Assembly (NCBI GenBank): GCA_945913015.1
Contig: CAMECH010000007.1
Location: 1 to 64,000 of the forward strand
Length of the DNA stretch: 64,000 nucleotides
Direction of reading: 5' to 3'
Origin: an uncultured Bacteroides sp.
GTDB lineage: Bacteria > Bacillota > Clostridia > Lachnospirales > Lachnospiraceae
The position numbers and the translations under genes are program-made. This document shows positions 7,584-16,328 of this stretch, piece by piece. Under the pieces are notes generated by a model that saw only the letters and a list, made by a program, of their open reading frames with translations, did no database searches and had not been told where the DNA came from. The first letter of the stretch is position 1, and every line of letters begins with the position of its first letter.

Positions 7584-9269
7584 TTACTCAAAATCTTCCT
7601 CAAGCACTTCATACAGTTCTCTACGTGCTTCATCTATCTCCTCGCGTGTGCCCTTTCTTAAAATCTGTTCAAAATCACGCAGGCACATTTCTATTTTCTT
7701 TCGTGTATCACCGATGCTTTCCTCATACATTCGCTCAGCGCGCAGCAACGCAAGGCGGTTTTCCTCCTCATCTCTCGGACGTATTTTCAGATATGAAAGC
7801 TCCTTCATACGCTCCTCAATCTCATCATCAGTCATTGTGTTGGCATCACCTTTAATTATCATTTTCTTTGTCATGCCCGTTGACACTACTTTGACCTCGA
7901 CCTCAAGAAGCGAGTTGATATCGTATGTATACGTCACATCAATGCTTTCCTGCCCCTTTGGAGCCTGCGGAACGGTAACCTCAAGTTCTCCGAGATAAAG
8001 ATTGTTTTTTGAAAATCTGCTTTCTCCCTGAAGCACCTTTACACGAAGCTTTTCCTGATTGTCGTTGACCGTATACAGCCTCTCGGTATGGCTCGCAGGA
8101 ATTACCGTATTTCTCTCGATAATCGGACAGTAATGGCCGTCCTCGATAGTCCCGTCAGCGTATTCCATCACGACCTCTGTACCCAGTGTAAATGAGCAGA
8201 CATCGGTAAGTATCACTTCCTTAACTGCCTTGTTGCGTTCCTTCATTGCTGCCTGTATCGCTGCACCGAGTGCCACCGCTTCGTCAGGGTTTATATTGGT
8301 ATCCGGGAACTTTCTGAACAGCTTTGTTATGTACCGCTTCACAATATCAAGCTTTGTTGCTCCGCCGATAAGCACTATCTCATCTATTTTATCAAGAGAA
8401 AGTCCTGCATCCGAGAGACTCCTTTTGACAGGCTCCCTTATCTTTTGAAGCAGTTCTTCACAGGCTTCCTCATATTCATCAGCCTTAATCACCGCCTGTT
8501 TTTTCTCATCCCCGATAAGGCACTCGATTGTAACCTCTGAATTGCCGCTTATCTCACGCTTGGCATCCTCACACTGCTTGTACACCCTGACCTGCTCTTT
8601 TTCATCAAGATTCTGAAGCAGAAGTCCTGTCTTATTAAGATAAAGCTTTTGCAGTACATTTGTAAAGTCCTCTCCGCCGAGGTAATTATCGCCTGCTACT
8701 GCCCTTACCTCGAGAATATTCTGGAACAGTTCAAGAATTGAAACATCAAATGTTCCGCCGCCGAGGTCAAATACAAGGAAGCGCGTATCTCTGCTTTTTT
8801 CGTAAAGTCCGTATGCGATTGCGGCTGCGGTAGGCTCTGATATCATTCGCTCTACCTTTAACCCTGCAAGCTCCCCTGCCCTCTTTGTAGCTTTCCTGCG
8901 CTTATCGTCAAAATACGCAGGTACGCTTATAACTGCCTCTGTGACAGGTTCACCTAAGAATTTCTCCGCATCCTCCTTTAATGCCCGGAGCACAAAACTT
9001 GACAGCTCCTCCGGCTTGAATTTCTTACCGCTAAGCTCATATTCACGGTCAGTTCCCATACTTCTTTTAAAAGTCATCGCAACCGAATCCGGATAAAGGC
9101 TCATTCTCTCCTTTGCTGTCTCTCCGACATAAACATTGCCGTCCTCATCAACACTTACTGCCGATGGTGTCAGATTCTTTCCCAGACGGTTCGGAATAAT
9201 TTTTGCCCCATCCGGTGTAAAATATGCCACCAGACTGTTCGTTGTCCCCAAATCTATCCCTACTATCAT
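7584..9269 (-). CDS. Hsp70 family chaperone (DnaK/HscC-like, short C-terminus)
   Basis: MIVGIDLGTTNSLVAYF; DLGGGTFDVSILE; IGGATKLDIVKRYI. Confidence 0.93.
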   Translation of the reverse strand: MIVGIDLGTTNSLVAYFTPDGAKIIPNRLGKNLTPSAVSVDEDGNVYVGETAKERMSLYPDSVAMTFKRSMGTDREYELSGKKFKPEELSSFVLRALKEDAEKFLGEPVTEAVISVPAYFDDKRRKATKRAGELAGLKVERMISEPTAAAIAYGLYEKSRDTRFLVFDLGGGTFDVSILELFQNILEVRAVAGDNYLGGEDFTNVLQKLYLNKTGLLLQNLDEKEQVRVYKQCEDAKREISGNSEVTIECLIGDEKKQAVIKADEYEEACEELLQKIREPVKRSLSDAGLSLDKIDEIVLIGGATKLDIVKRYITKLFRKFPDTNINPDEAVALGAAIQAAMKERNKAVKEVILTDVCSFTLGTEVVMEYADGTIEDGHYCPIIERNTVIPASHTERLYTVNDNQEKLRVKVLQGESRFSKNNLYLGELEVTVPQAPKGQESIDVTYTYDINSLLEVEVKVVSTGMTKKMIIKGDANTMTDDEIEERMKELSYLKIRPRDEEENRLALLRAERMYEESIGDTRKKIEMCLRDFEQILRKGTREEIDEARRELYEVLEEDFE

Positions 9270-9322
9270 ATCTAGTCCTCATTTCTATTAATTAGTCAAT
9301 CGCGAAAATCTTCTTTTAACAG

Positions 9323-12300
9323 TTAGAGTTGTGTAAGATAAAACACCTTTGCCTTTGAATACCAGTCATAAGGCTGCTCCTTTTGAAGCTCCTTATATAT
9401 CTCAAGCGCTTCTTCTTTTCTTCTTTTCTTCTCCAGAAGCATTGCGCGTGCGATTTTAAGTTTTGCACACGACGGATTTTTACACAGTGTGCACCTCATG
9501 CTGTCCTCAAGTGCTTCAAGGTACTCCTCATTATCTGCAAAGCCTTCCGTAAAATACGATATGAGAAACAGCTTCCACTGCAGTTCTCTTTCTTTATAAA
9601 AGAAATCATCCCCGTTTTTGGTCATTACATTAAGCCTGTCTAGCAGATTTGCCGCAATTCTGCCCGACTCCTCAAATACTATGTCCGGTCTTAACGGCAT
9701 TCCATATGCGCGGGAAGCTTCGTACCTGAGTGCATCCTCCTGTATCGAAAGCATAAAAAGGACTTCTGCTGCCACATCCTCGATGTACTCATGATTAACG
9801 ACCCTGTCGTTTTCGTCCAGGACTTCTTTTATATTTTTAATTGCCTCAAGATACCTTCCTGATATAAGGCAGTTCCACGCATACGTCCTTTTATATTTGT
9901 ATTTCATTTTTGAACGTATGGAGCTCTCTCTTTCTGTCGCTGCCGCATTATAGTATGTATTTAATGCATCCCATGCTTTATCAGGCATATCAGCATTTAC
10001 ATACATATCATACACTTTCATGTGCGCAGTGCCTTTTTTCCACGACGGCTCAAGATCGGTAAATTTATCAAGATACTCTGATGCCTTCTCTATCTGTCTG
10101 CGCCTTGCATAATCAATCATCAGATCATCCCGTATTTCTGAGCGTCTGTCCGGGAAACGCTTAATAACAGCCTCTCTCGTTTCTGCCGCAAAATCATACG
10201 CTCCCATTCTTTCATATGTATGTGCAAGGTTTATATAAGGTACTGCGTTAGGCTCCTCATCCATATAACGTATAGCCCTTTTAAAATACACTATTGCCTT
10301 TTCGTGTTCTTCCATGTATTTGTAAATGCAGCCTATATTATTAAGCGCAAACTGATTTGACGGTTCAATCTCAAGTGCTTTCTCGAAATCCTTCAGCGCT
10401 TTTTCATAGTCCTTTGCATTCAGACTGAAAAGTCCGCGCTGTATAAGCATATAAACGCCCGGATGGTCATACAGCATCTGTGTTATTACCGGATAGCCTT
10501 CATAATACGCCGACATTTTATGTAAAACAGAAACCTTTTCCATATACTCAGAATCAAATTTCCTGACCTGCTGGCTTAATATGAACGTGTTTTCAAAATT
10601 CTGCTTCATTCTGTCTTCATATGCATCAAGCAGAACACTTTCAATACCGTTATCCTTTGCGAGCTTAAGTATTTCCTTTAAGTCATCACTTCTTTTGAGG
10701 TCATGATATACTCTTGCGATTTCCTCATATGCACTTGAATGTTTCGGAAAATAATTAATGCACTGCCTTCCTGCCGCAATCACTCCTCCTGCATCCCACA
10801 TTTTTGAATACGCATCCATCATCAGAAGGTACGAACCATATATCTGCCTGTCATTGACAAGTTCTGCCGAAAGCTCAACCGCTTTTTCCGGTTCTCCCAT
10901 ATCAATGTAAACCTGAACCTTCTCAAAAAGTATAGGTATCTCTCTGTTCGGCTCCATTGCAAATTCTTCCGGCAGCGCAAATAATTCATCTATTTCTTTT
11001 AGCGCATCATTTAAAAAGTTTTTATCGGCATACCCCATCAAGTGAAATGATTTTGCCCTTATTGCATATGTCTGACAAATGCGACTTCTGTCTTTTTTCT
11101 GTTCATCCTCATCTTTGCTGCCAAATTCGTCAAAAAGACGCTTTCTCCATTCTAACGCCTTTTGTACGGCCTCTTCATACATCGCCTCTTCAAGATAAAG
11201 TTTTGTGAGAAGTCCAAGATGTGAAGTATACTTGTCCGGTTGAATTAAATCGTTTATACTTTCCGCAAGCTTTATTCCTGCAAATGCCGAACCATCCTGA
11301 AGATAGCACCACGCAAGCTCTGTCGCCGCCTCGATATCTCCTTCTTCAGTGTATTTACGGTTATATTCCTTTTCAAGCTCTGTATTGATTTTACCGACAA
11401 GCTCTGCAAAATCATCGCTGGAGCCTATAGCCATTACTTCTTCAGCACAGCTCTTTGCATTTTCGTAATCTTTTCTTTCAAAATACCACTCAGCAAGACA
11501 AAGATTCGCCATATAATGTTTGTCTGACTTTTCTTTTATCCTGATATAAACTTCTGCTGCCTTGTCTTTTAGGTTGTTATTCCAGCATATATTTGCATAA
11601 TTGTATGCAACAGTCAGGTCGTCAGGATACTTTTTGTAAACCTCTCCAAGTTCCTGTACTGCCTGCGTTACATTTCCCTGCTTCACATAAGCCTCTGCAC
11701 GCACCACTTCCATGACCGGATGAAAAATTCCAAGCTTTTCGCTTTCATCTATAAGCTGCATTGCAAGTTCCGTATTATTCTCATCCAAAGCCTGCCAGCT
11801 CCTCATATAACACTGTATATATCTGTCATACGGTGCATCATCAGCGCCTTCAAAAAGCTCAAAATCGATATCACTTTCACCACTGCATTTGCGAATTACG
11901 AAATTAATGAAATCCGCCGGAAATATTTCTTTTAATCTGACATTATCCTCCTGAATACGGAGCTTTTCATCAAAAAATCTCCAGATTTCAGCCGGAAAAT
12001 AAAAATGTGACATCAGGTATGCAAGCAGCTTACGCCTGCACTCCTCTTCTCCCTCCAGTGACTGAACAATATCATCCTCAAAAAGCTGCTGCCATTCCTT
12101 TAAATCTCTTCTTCTGCTTATACTGTTATAAATACCGTCTGCTTTTGAAATCCATTGTCCGCTCGGGGTATTGTCCTCCTCCTCCGGCTTTGTCTCCTCT
12201 TCTGTCTGCGCGGCATATTTGCACGCAGTCTCATATGCCTGCCGCAGCCTTTTAAACCCTTCAGGATTATCTTCCGGATTAGTCACCATAAGTTTCATTC

Positions 12301-12376
12301 TGTATGCCTGCTTAATAAGTGATTCATCTTTTGTCACTGCAATTGCAAGCACATCAAATGCTTCTTCAAATGTCAT
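9323..12376 (-). CDS. J-domain-like N-terminus plus long TPR-repeat protein
   Basis: MTFEEAFDVLAIAVTKDESLIKQAYRMKLMVTNPEDNPEGFKRLRQAYETA; many TPR-like helices (ALKDFEKALEIEPSNQFALNNIGCIYKYM). Confidence 0.85.
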   Translation of the reverse strand: MTFEEAFDVLAIAVTKDESLIKQAYRMKLMVTNPEDNPEGFKRLRQAYETACKYAAQTEEETKPEEEDNTPSGQWISKADGIYNSISRRRDLKEWQQLFEDDIVQSLEGEEECRRKLLAYLMSHFYFPAEIWRFFDEKLRIQEDNVRLKEIFPADFINFVIRKCSGESDIDFELFEGADDAPYDRYIQCYMRSWQALDENNTELAMQLIDESEKLGIFHPVMEVVRAEAYVKQGNVTQAVQELGEVYKKYPDDLTVAYNYANICWNNNLKDKAAEVYIRIKEKSDKHYMANLCLAEWYFERKDYENAKSCAEEVMAIGSSDDFAELVGKINTELEKEYNRKYTEEGDIEAATELAWCYLQDGSAFAGIKLAESINDLIQPDKYTSHLGLLTKLYLEEAMYEEAVQKALEWRKRLFDEFGSKDEDEQKKDRSRICQTYAIRAKSFHLMGYADKNFLNDALKEIDELFALPEEFAMEPNREIPILFEKVQVYIDMGEPEKAVELSAELVNDRQIYGSYLLMMDAYSKMWDAGGVIAAGRQCINYFPKHSSAYEEIARVYHDLKRSDDLKEILKLAKDNGIESVLLDAYEDRMKQNFENTFILSQQVRKFDSEYMEKVSVLHKMSAYYEGYPVITQMLYDHPGVYMLIQRGLFSLNAKDYEKALKDFEKALEIEPSNQFALNNIGCIYKYMEEHEKAIVYFKRAIRYMDEEPNAVPYINLAHTYERMGAYDFAAETREAVIKRFPDRRSEIRDDLMIDYARRRQIEKASEYLDKFTDLEPSWKKGTAHMKVYDMYVNADMPDKAWDALNTYYNAAATERESSIRSKMKYKYKRTYAWNCLISGRYLEAIKNIKEVLDENDRVVNHEYIEDVAAEVLFMLSIQEDALRYEASRAYGMPLRPDIVFEESGRIAANLLDRLNVMTKNGDDFFYKERELQWKLFLISYFTEGFADNEEYLEALEDSMRCTLCKNPSCAKLKIARAMLLEKKRRKEEALEIYKELQKEQPYDWYSKAKVFYLTQL

Positions 12377-12419
12377 ATTCTCCCCTTTTTGCACACTCTT
12401 CCTCATGCAATTTTGTACG

Positions 12420-13184
12420 CTAATATTCTACTTTTTTAAGAAACAGTCCCTTTGCCGGAGCAAGCTGCCCGGTATCACTCCTGACTCCGCAAGAAAGCAT
12501 CTTATCAATATCCTGCGGTTTAAATTTTCCAAGCCCTGTATCAACTATTGTTCCTGCCATAATTCTGACCATGTTATACAAAAAGCCGCTTCCGCAGAAC
12601 TCTATCTCTATGATTCCCTCTGCTTTTCTGTCCCAAAGACACGAATAGTCCTCATGAATTGTTATTGAATATACATTTTTGACTGTATAAGGCATTTCCT
12701 TCGCATCTGTGCAGAAGGCTTTAAAATCATGCTCTCCTGTAAGCTTTTCCGCTGCTTTTTTCATTGCATCCGCATCAAGACTTCCGTCAATCCGCCATGA
12801 ATACTTTCTTTCAAATGCATTTCTTACAGGTCCGGTATCAAGCCTGTACACATATACTTTGCTTTTTGCACTGTGCCTTGAATGAAAATCAAGCGGGACA
12901 CGACTGGCGCAACGCACCCTGATATCATCAGGCAGCTTTTTGTTAAGCGCCTCCACAAGCTCATCTTCTGAAAGCCTCTGCCTGCATCTGAAATTGGCAG
13001 TCTGTGCGAGTGCATGCACTCCCGCGTCTGTTCTGCCCGAGCCGATGAGCTTTATACTTTCACCCGTATAGGCTGCTATCGCATCCGTTAATATCTGCTG
13101 TATTGTATTGTCTGTATCATTCTGCTTCTGCCAGCCGTTATAGCGGCTTCCGTCATACATGATAACAAGTTTATAATTATTCAT
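12420..13184 (-). CDS. truA: tRNA pseudouridine(38-40) synthase
   Basis: MNNYKLVIMYDGSRYNGWQKQ; GSGRTDAGVHALAQ; YNMVRIMAGT. Confidence 0.95.
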   Translation of the reverse strand: MNNYKLVIMYDGSRYNGWQKQNDTDNTIQQILTDAIAAYTGESIKLIGSGRTDAGVHALAQTANFRCRQRLSEDELVEALNKKLPDDIRVRCASRVPLDFHSRHSAKSKVYVYRLDTGPVRNAFERKYSWRIDGSLDADAMKKAAEKLTGEHDFKAFCTDAKEMPYTVKNVYSITIHEDYSCLWDRKAEGIIEIEFCGSGFLYNMVRIMAGTIVDTGLGKFKPQDIDKMLSCGVRSDTGQLAPAKGLFLKKVEY

Positions 13185-13199
13185 CTTCCACCTCATTAC

Positions 13200-13256
13200 G
13201 CGGACACTTTTTTGCAGACGCTTTTTTCCGCGGACACTTTTTTGCGCGGACACTTT
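13200..13256. repeat. Short imperfect tandem repeats, GCGGACACTTTTTTGC-like
   Basis: Units at 13200-13215, 13216-13229 (AGACGCTTTTTTCC variant), 13230-13245, 13246-13256; overlaps the trmO stop codon. Confidence 0.8.
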
Positions 13257-13953
13257 AGCGCAGTTTTACGACTTCACACACTGTAAGCACATCCCCGCTT
13301 ACTTTAAAGCGTATGTCAAATCCTGCATATTCCATACCGTATCTTCTTGTCTCATCATTCTGATATGACGGTCTTGGGTCCTGTTCAAGAAGCTCCCTCA
13401 CAATCTCATGGTGCTCACCCGGAAGCTTTTCAAGCCACTCATCAGGAAATATAACCTTAAGACTGTATTTTCTCACATCATCAGCGAATCCGCATACAGC
13501 GTCAGTATGGCAGTCTGTATATGAAAGGTATGGCTTTATATCATATATAGGCGTGCCGTTAAGCAAATCCGCACCCTCGACATGAAGAACCGGGCCAAGC
13601 TTCGGATTTATTTCAATATCTGTCAGCCTCACTGATGACAGACCTATCGGGTTAGGCCTTACCGGCGAACGTGTTGCAAACACACCCATTCTTTTGTTGC
13701 CGCCGAGTCTGGGCGGATGCACCATCGGCCGCCACTCATCCTGCTTTGCTTCCGAGAGCTCCCACAAAATCCATATGTGCGAATATCCTTCCAGCCCTCT
13801 GAACGCATTTATATCACGGTACTCCGGCTCAAACACTATACGCGAATCCATTCCGCTTATAAGCCCGCTCTGCCTCGGTATCCCGAACTTCGCAGTGAAA
13901 TCATTATATATATGTGCAATTATTTTAAATTGAGTCTCAGACACCACGTTCAC
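13255..13953 (-). CDS. trmO: tRNA (N6-threonylcarbamoyladenosine(37)-N6)-methyltransferase TrmO (TsaA/VirR-like)
   Basis: FGIPRQSGLI; LGGNKRMGVFATRSPVRPNPIGLSSVRL; GTPIYDIKPYLSYTD. Confidence 0.93.
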   Translation of the reverse strand: MNVVSETQFKIIAHIYNDFTAKFGIPRQSGLISGMDSRIVFEPEYRDINAFRGLEGYSHIWILWELSEAKQDEWRPMVHPPRLGGNKRMGVFATRSPVRPNPIGLSSVRLTDIEINPKLGPVLHVEGADLLNGTPIYDIKPYLSYTDCHTDAVCGFADDVRKYSLKVIFPDEWLEKLPGEHHEIVRELLEQDPRPSYQNDETRRYGMEYAGFDIRFKVSGDVLTVCEVVKLR

Positions 13954-14058
13954 GCTTTCTTTCTATCACATAAATCAGTAATGCCAAGTTTCTTTTCTAA
14001 AGCCATAAATCTTCCCTTTTTGCTTAGTGTTAAAACATACTTGTGTGAAACTATTAAT

Positions 14059-14793
14059 TCAATTCCCCATAAAATATTTAGACTGCTGATAATATTCTTC
14101 CGCTTCCTGCTTCATTAATAACACCAGCTTGTCTGTTTTTTGTTTGTCCCGATATTCTTTCAAACCTTCAATATACGCTTCTCTATTATCGTCTAATATG
14201 ACAAATGGACATATATCAGCGTTTTTAAGACATTCTCTAAAAAGAAGCATCCTGCCTGTCCGACCGTTCCCATCCTGAAATGGGTGAATCATCTCATATC
14301 GTGCATGAAATTCTGCCAAAGTATTCAGATTCTTTTCCTGCTTTCCATACCATTCCAATAATTTTTCCATTTCCTCTGCAACCGCTTTCGGAAGTGCAGT
14401 TTTATACATTCCTACCATGTTAGGTCGCTCTTTATAGGCACCTATCGCATACCCATTAGCCCGATCCTCAAACACCCCGGACTTTAATTCATAATGGAAG
14501 CGCTTGATAAGTTCCTCCGTCAAATCTTCATTCAATGTATCAAGCATATAATTAAACATTAAAAAATGTCCATTCATTTCCTCTACATCTTTCGCCCTAT
14601 AAAAATTATTATTCTGAGGTAACGTTCCATTATCAAATAATGAGGCAGTCTGCTCCGGTGTCAATGTGCTTCCTTCAATCTTATTGGAATTATAAGCCAT
14701 TGTTCTTTGTGTATATGCATATACACCTGTTCTGTCAAATCGTTTTCTTTCTATCATAAAACGTTCAATCAGCCAATTCTTATAATTATCCAT
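14059..14793 (-). CDS. Fic family protein with N-terminal inhibitory motif
   Basis: Fic motif HPFQDGNGRTGR; N-terminal SNKIEGS fits the (S/T)xxxE(G/N) inhibitory helix motif. Confidence 0.93.
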   Translation of the reverse strand: MDNYKNWLIERFMIERKRFDRTGVYAYTQRTMAYNSNKIEGSTLTPEQTASLFDNGTLPQNNNFYRAKDVEEMNGHFLMFNYMLDTLNEDLTEELIKRFHYELKSGVFEDRANGYAIGAYKERPNMVGMYKTALPKAVAEEMEKLLEWYGKQEKNLNTLAEFHARYEMIHPFQDGNGRTGRMLLFRECLKNADICPFVILDDNREAYIEGLKEYRDKQKTDKLVLLMKQEAEEYYQQSKYFMGN

Positions 14794-14825
14794 TTCATTA
14801 CTCCTTCTTTCTATTACACAAAATT

Positions 14826-14930
14826 ATGCTTACAACGGAACTTTTTATAGCCATCATCAGCTTATGTATTACTTGCTTTGCTCTTGGTTATGCCGTTGGT
14901 ACTAAGAGCAATACTAAGACACAAAAATAA
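14826..14930 (+). CDS. 34-aa hydrophobic peptide, candidate type I toxin-like (not in ORF track)
   Basis: MLTTELFIAIISLCITCFALGYAVGTKSNTKTQK: one TM helix with polar/charged tail, directly followed by a terminator and an opposing promoter-like sequence. Confidence 0.5.
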   Translation: MLTTELFIAIISLCITCFALGYAVGTKSNTKTQK

Positions 14931-14967
14931 CCGCCCTGTTCTGGTAAACTTTGGCGGTTATTTTTAT
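14926..14967. terminator. Bidirectional Rho-independent terminator
   Basis: Perfect 10-bp stem AATAACCGCC/GGCGGTTATT with T tracts on both strands. Confidence 0.85.
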
Positions 14968-15060
14968 AACTAACATATATCAGGCTAACCGTCTATCGGT
15001 AGCACTCTTTGAGATTATACTAGCATCTAACCGCTTTAATGTCAAATAAATTTATTTAAT
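14968..15060 (-). ncRNA. Candidate antisense RNA region convergent with the 34-aa peptide
   Basis: Minus strand has TTGACA...(20 nt)...TATAAT upstream of CTCAAAGAGTGCTACCGATAGACGGTTAGC, reading toward the shared terminator. Confidence 0.4.
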
Positions 15061-15221
15061 TGCAGATTGGTAAAATATAGTAATTCAGCATTTTCTATAT
15101 CTGCTTCCTTTCCAAAGTACATAAAATCCCTTCTTATATCATAAGCGTTCAGAAGCAGAATATCAATATTTTTCTTTGTACATTTGCCCCCATTAGAGCG
15201 CGTCCATGCCGTGCACAACTT

Positions 15222-15256
15222 AAAAACAGACCGGCTCCTCACGGATTCCGGTCTGT
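15222..15256 (-). terminator. Rho-independent terminator downstream of the XRE-TM gene
   Basis: Minus strand CAGACCGG-N12-CCGGTCTG followed by TTTTT. Confidence 0.85.
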
Positions 15257-15342
15257 ATTATACTGATATCATCACACGATATAATTACATTTCCCTGCAA
15301 AATATGCAGACGCAATATAGTGATGTCAAAATTCTGCCTGCT

Positions 15343-16014
15343 TTATTCTGATTTTGATATCATGACTTCAACTACAATTTTTACAACAAATGAATATACT
15401 AAAGATAAAAGCGTAATATGTATATTAGGTCCAAAAGTGTTCGGATTTTCAATATTTGTCAGCATTACAATTGCGGATACTAAAGCAATCACTACACCAA
15501 CAGGAATTATTATTTTACTTAACATTGCCAACACACGTCTTTTGCCCCTTACACCTGTTACTAACAATATCCCTGCCGACAAAAGAACTAACAGAATAAA
15601 AACAGGCATATTAATAAATCTAAGCGGGTATATTACTAACCCCTCATACCCATATGGTGTACTTAAGAAAATCAAAATGACAGATATAAGTAATAGAATT
15701 ATTCCGATTATCCCTGCGATTTTGTTACCTCTTTTATTATTTTCATTTTCTTTTATGAGCGTCATAATTGTTTCCTCTGCTTTCACTGAATAGTCTTCCG
15801 GTGTTATTCTTTCACACGACAATAATTCATTTACTGAAATATCAAAAACCCTGCATAATGGCAATAGCATTGATGTATCAGGCAAACTATTTCCATTTTC
15901 CCATTTTGATATAGTCTTATCACTCATTCCGATTATTTCTGCAAGTTCTTTCTGCGTAAGCCCTTTTTCCTTTCGTAATACTTGGATAAATTCTCCGATG
16001 TTACTTTCCTTCAT
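15343..16014 (-). CDS. XRE/HTH_3 regulator with C-terminal transmembrane domain
   Basis: IGEFIQVLRKEKGLTQKELAEIIGMSDKTISKWENGNSLPD followed by several TM helices. Confidence 0.92.
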   Translation of the reverse strand: MKESNIGEFIQVLRKEKGLTQKELAEIIGMSDKTISKWENGNSLPDTSMLLPLCRVFDISVNELLSCERITPEDYSVKAEETIMTLIKENENNKRGNKIAGIIGIILLLISVILIFLSTPYGYEGLVIYPLRFINMPVFILLVLLSAGILLVTGVRGKRRVLAMLSKIIIPVGVVIALVSAIVMLTNIENPNTFGPNIHITLLSLVYSFVVKIVVEVMISKSE

Positions 16015-16229
16015 AAAATCCCTCCTCTGTTATTTTTCTTTATTGTTTTAATTCTGCCATTTGTAGCTATCACAAACAAAATAGCGGCAAAACAAAAAAA
16101 CAAATCCTGTTACGTTTTATTTAGTTTAATATTATCGCTCCTCAGTACAAATCTTATTACATGATGCAAAGAATAACAATCTATAAAATGAAGAATCACT
16201 CTACAAATAATAGAAATCAGCTAATTAAA

Positions 16230-16275
16230 TAAAAAAGCCGCTTATACACACAATTTTTTTGTGTATAAGCAGCTC
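16230..16275 (-). terminator. Rho-independent terminator of the fab/acc operon
   Basis: GCTTATACACA/TGTGTATAAGC stem; minus strand continues GGCTTTTTTATT. Confidence 0.85.
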
Positions 16276-16328
16276 TTTACTTAATTACATTTCTATGCTT
16301 AACTGCATTACTACAGCTAATCCGGCAA

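Noticed and set aside
14041-14052. GTGTGAAAC near the Fic stop as another repeat copy
   Set aside because: Only a 9-mer match with no second flank, hairpin or RBS duplication; likely chance.
15042-15242. 66-aa minus-strand ORF between the micro-locus and XRE regulator
   Set aside because: Its start lies inside the terminator at 15222-15256 and no SD is visible. The C-terminal part looks protein-like, so it may be a gene fragment, but it is not supported as a CDS.
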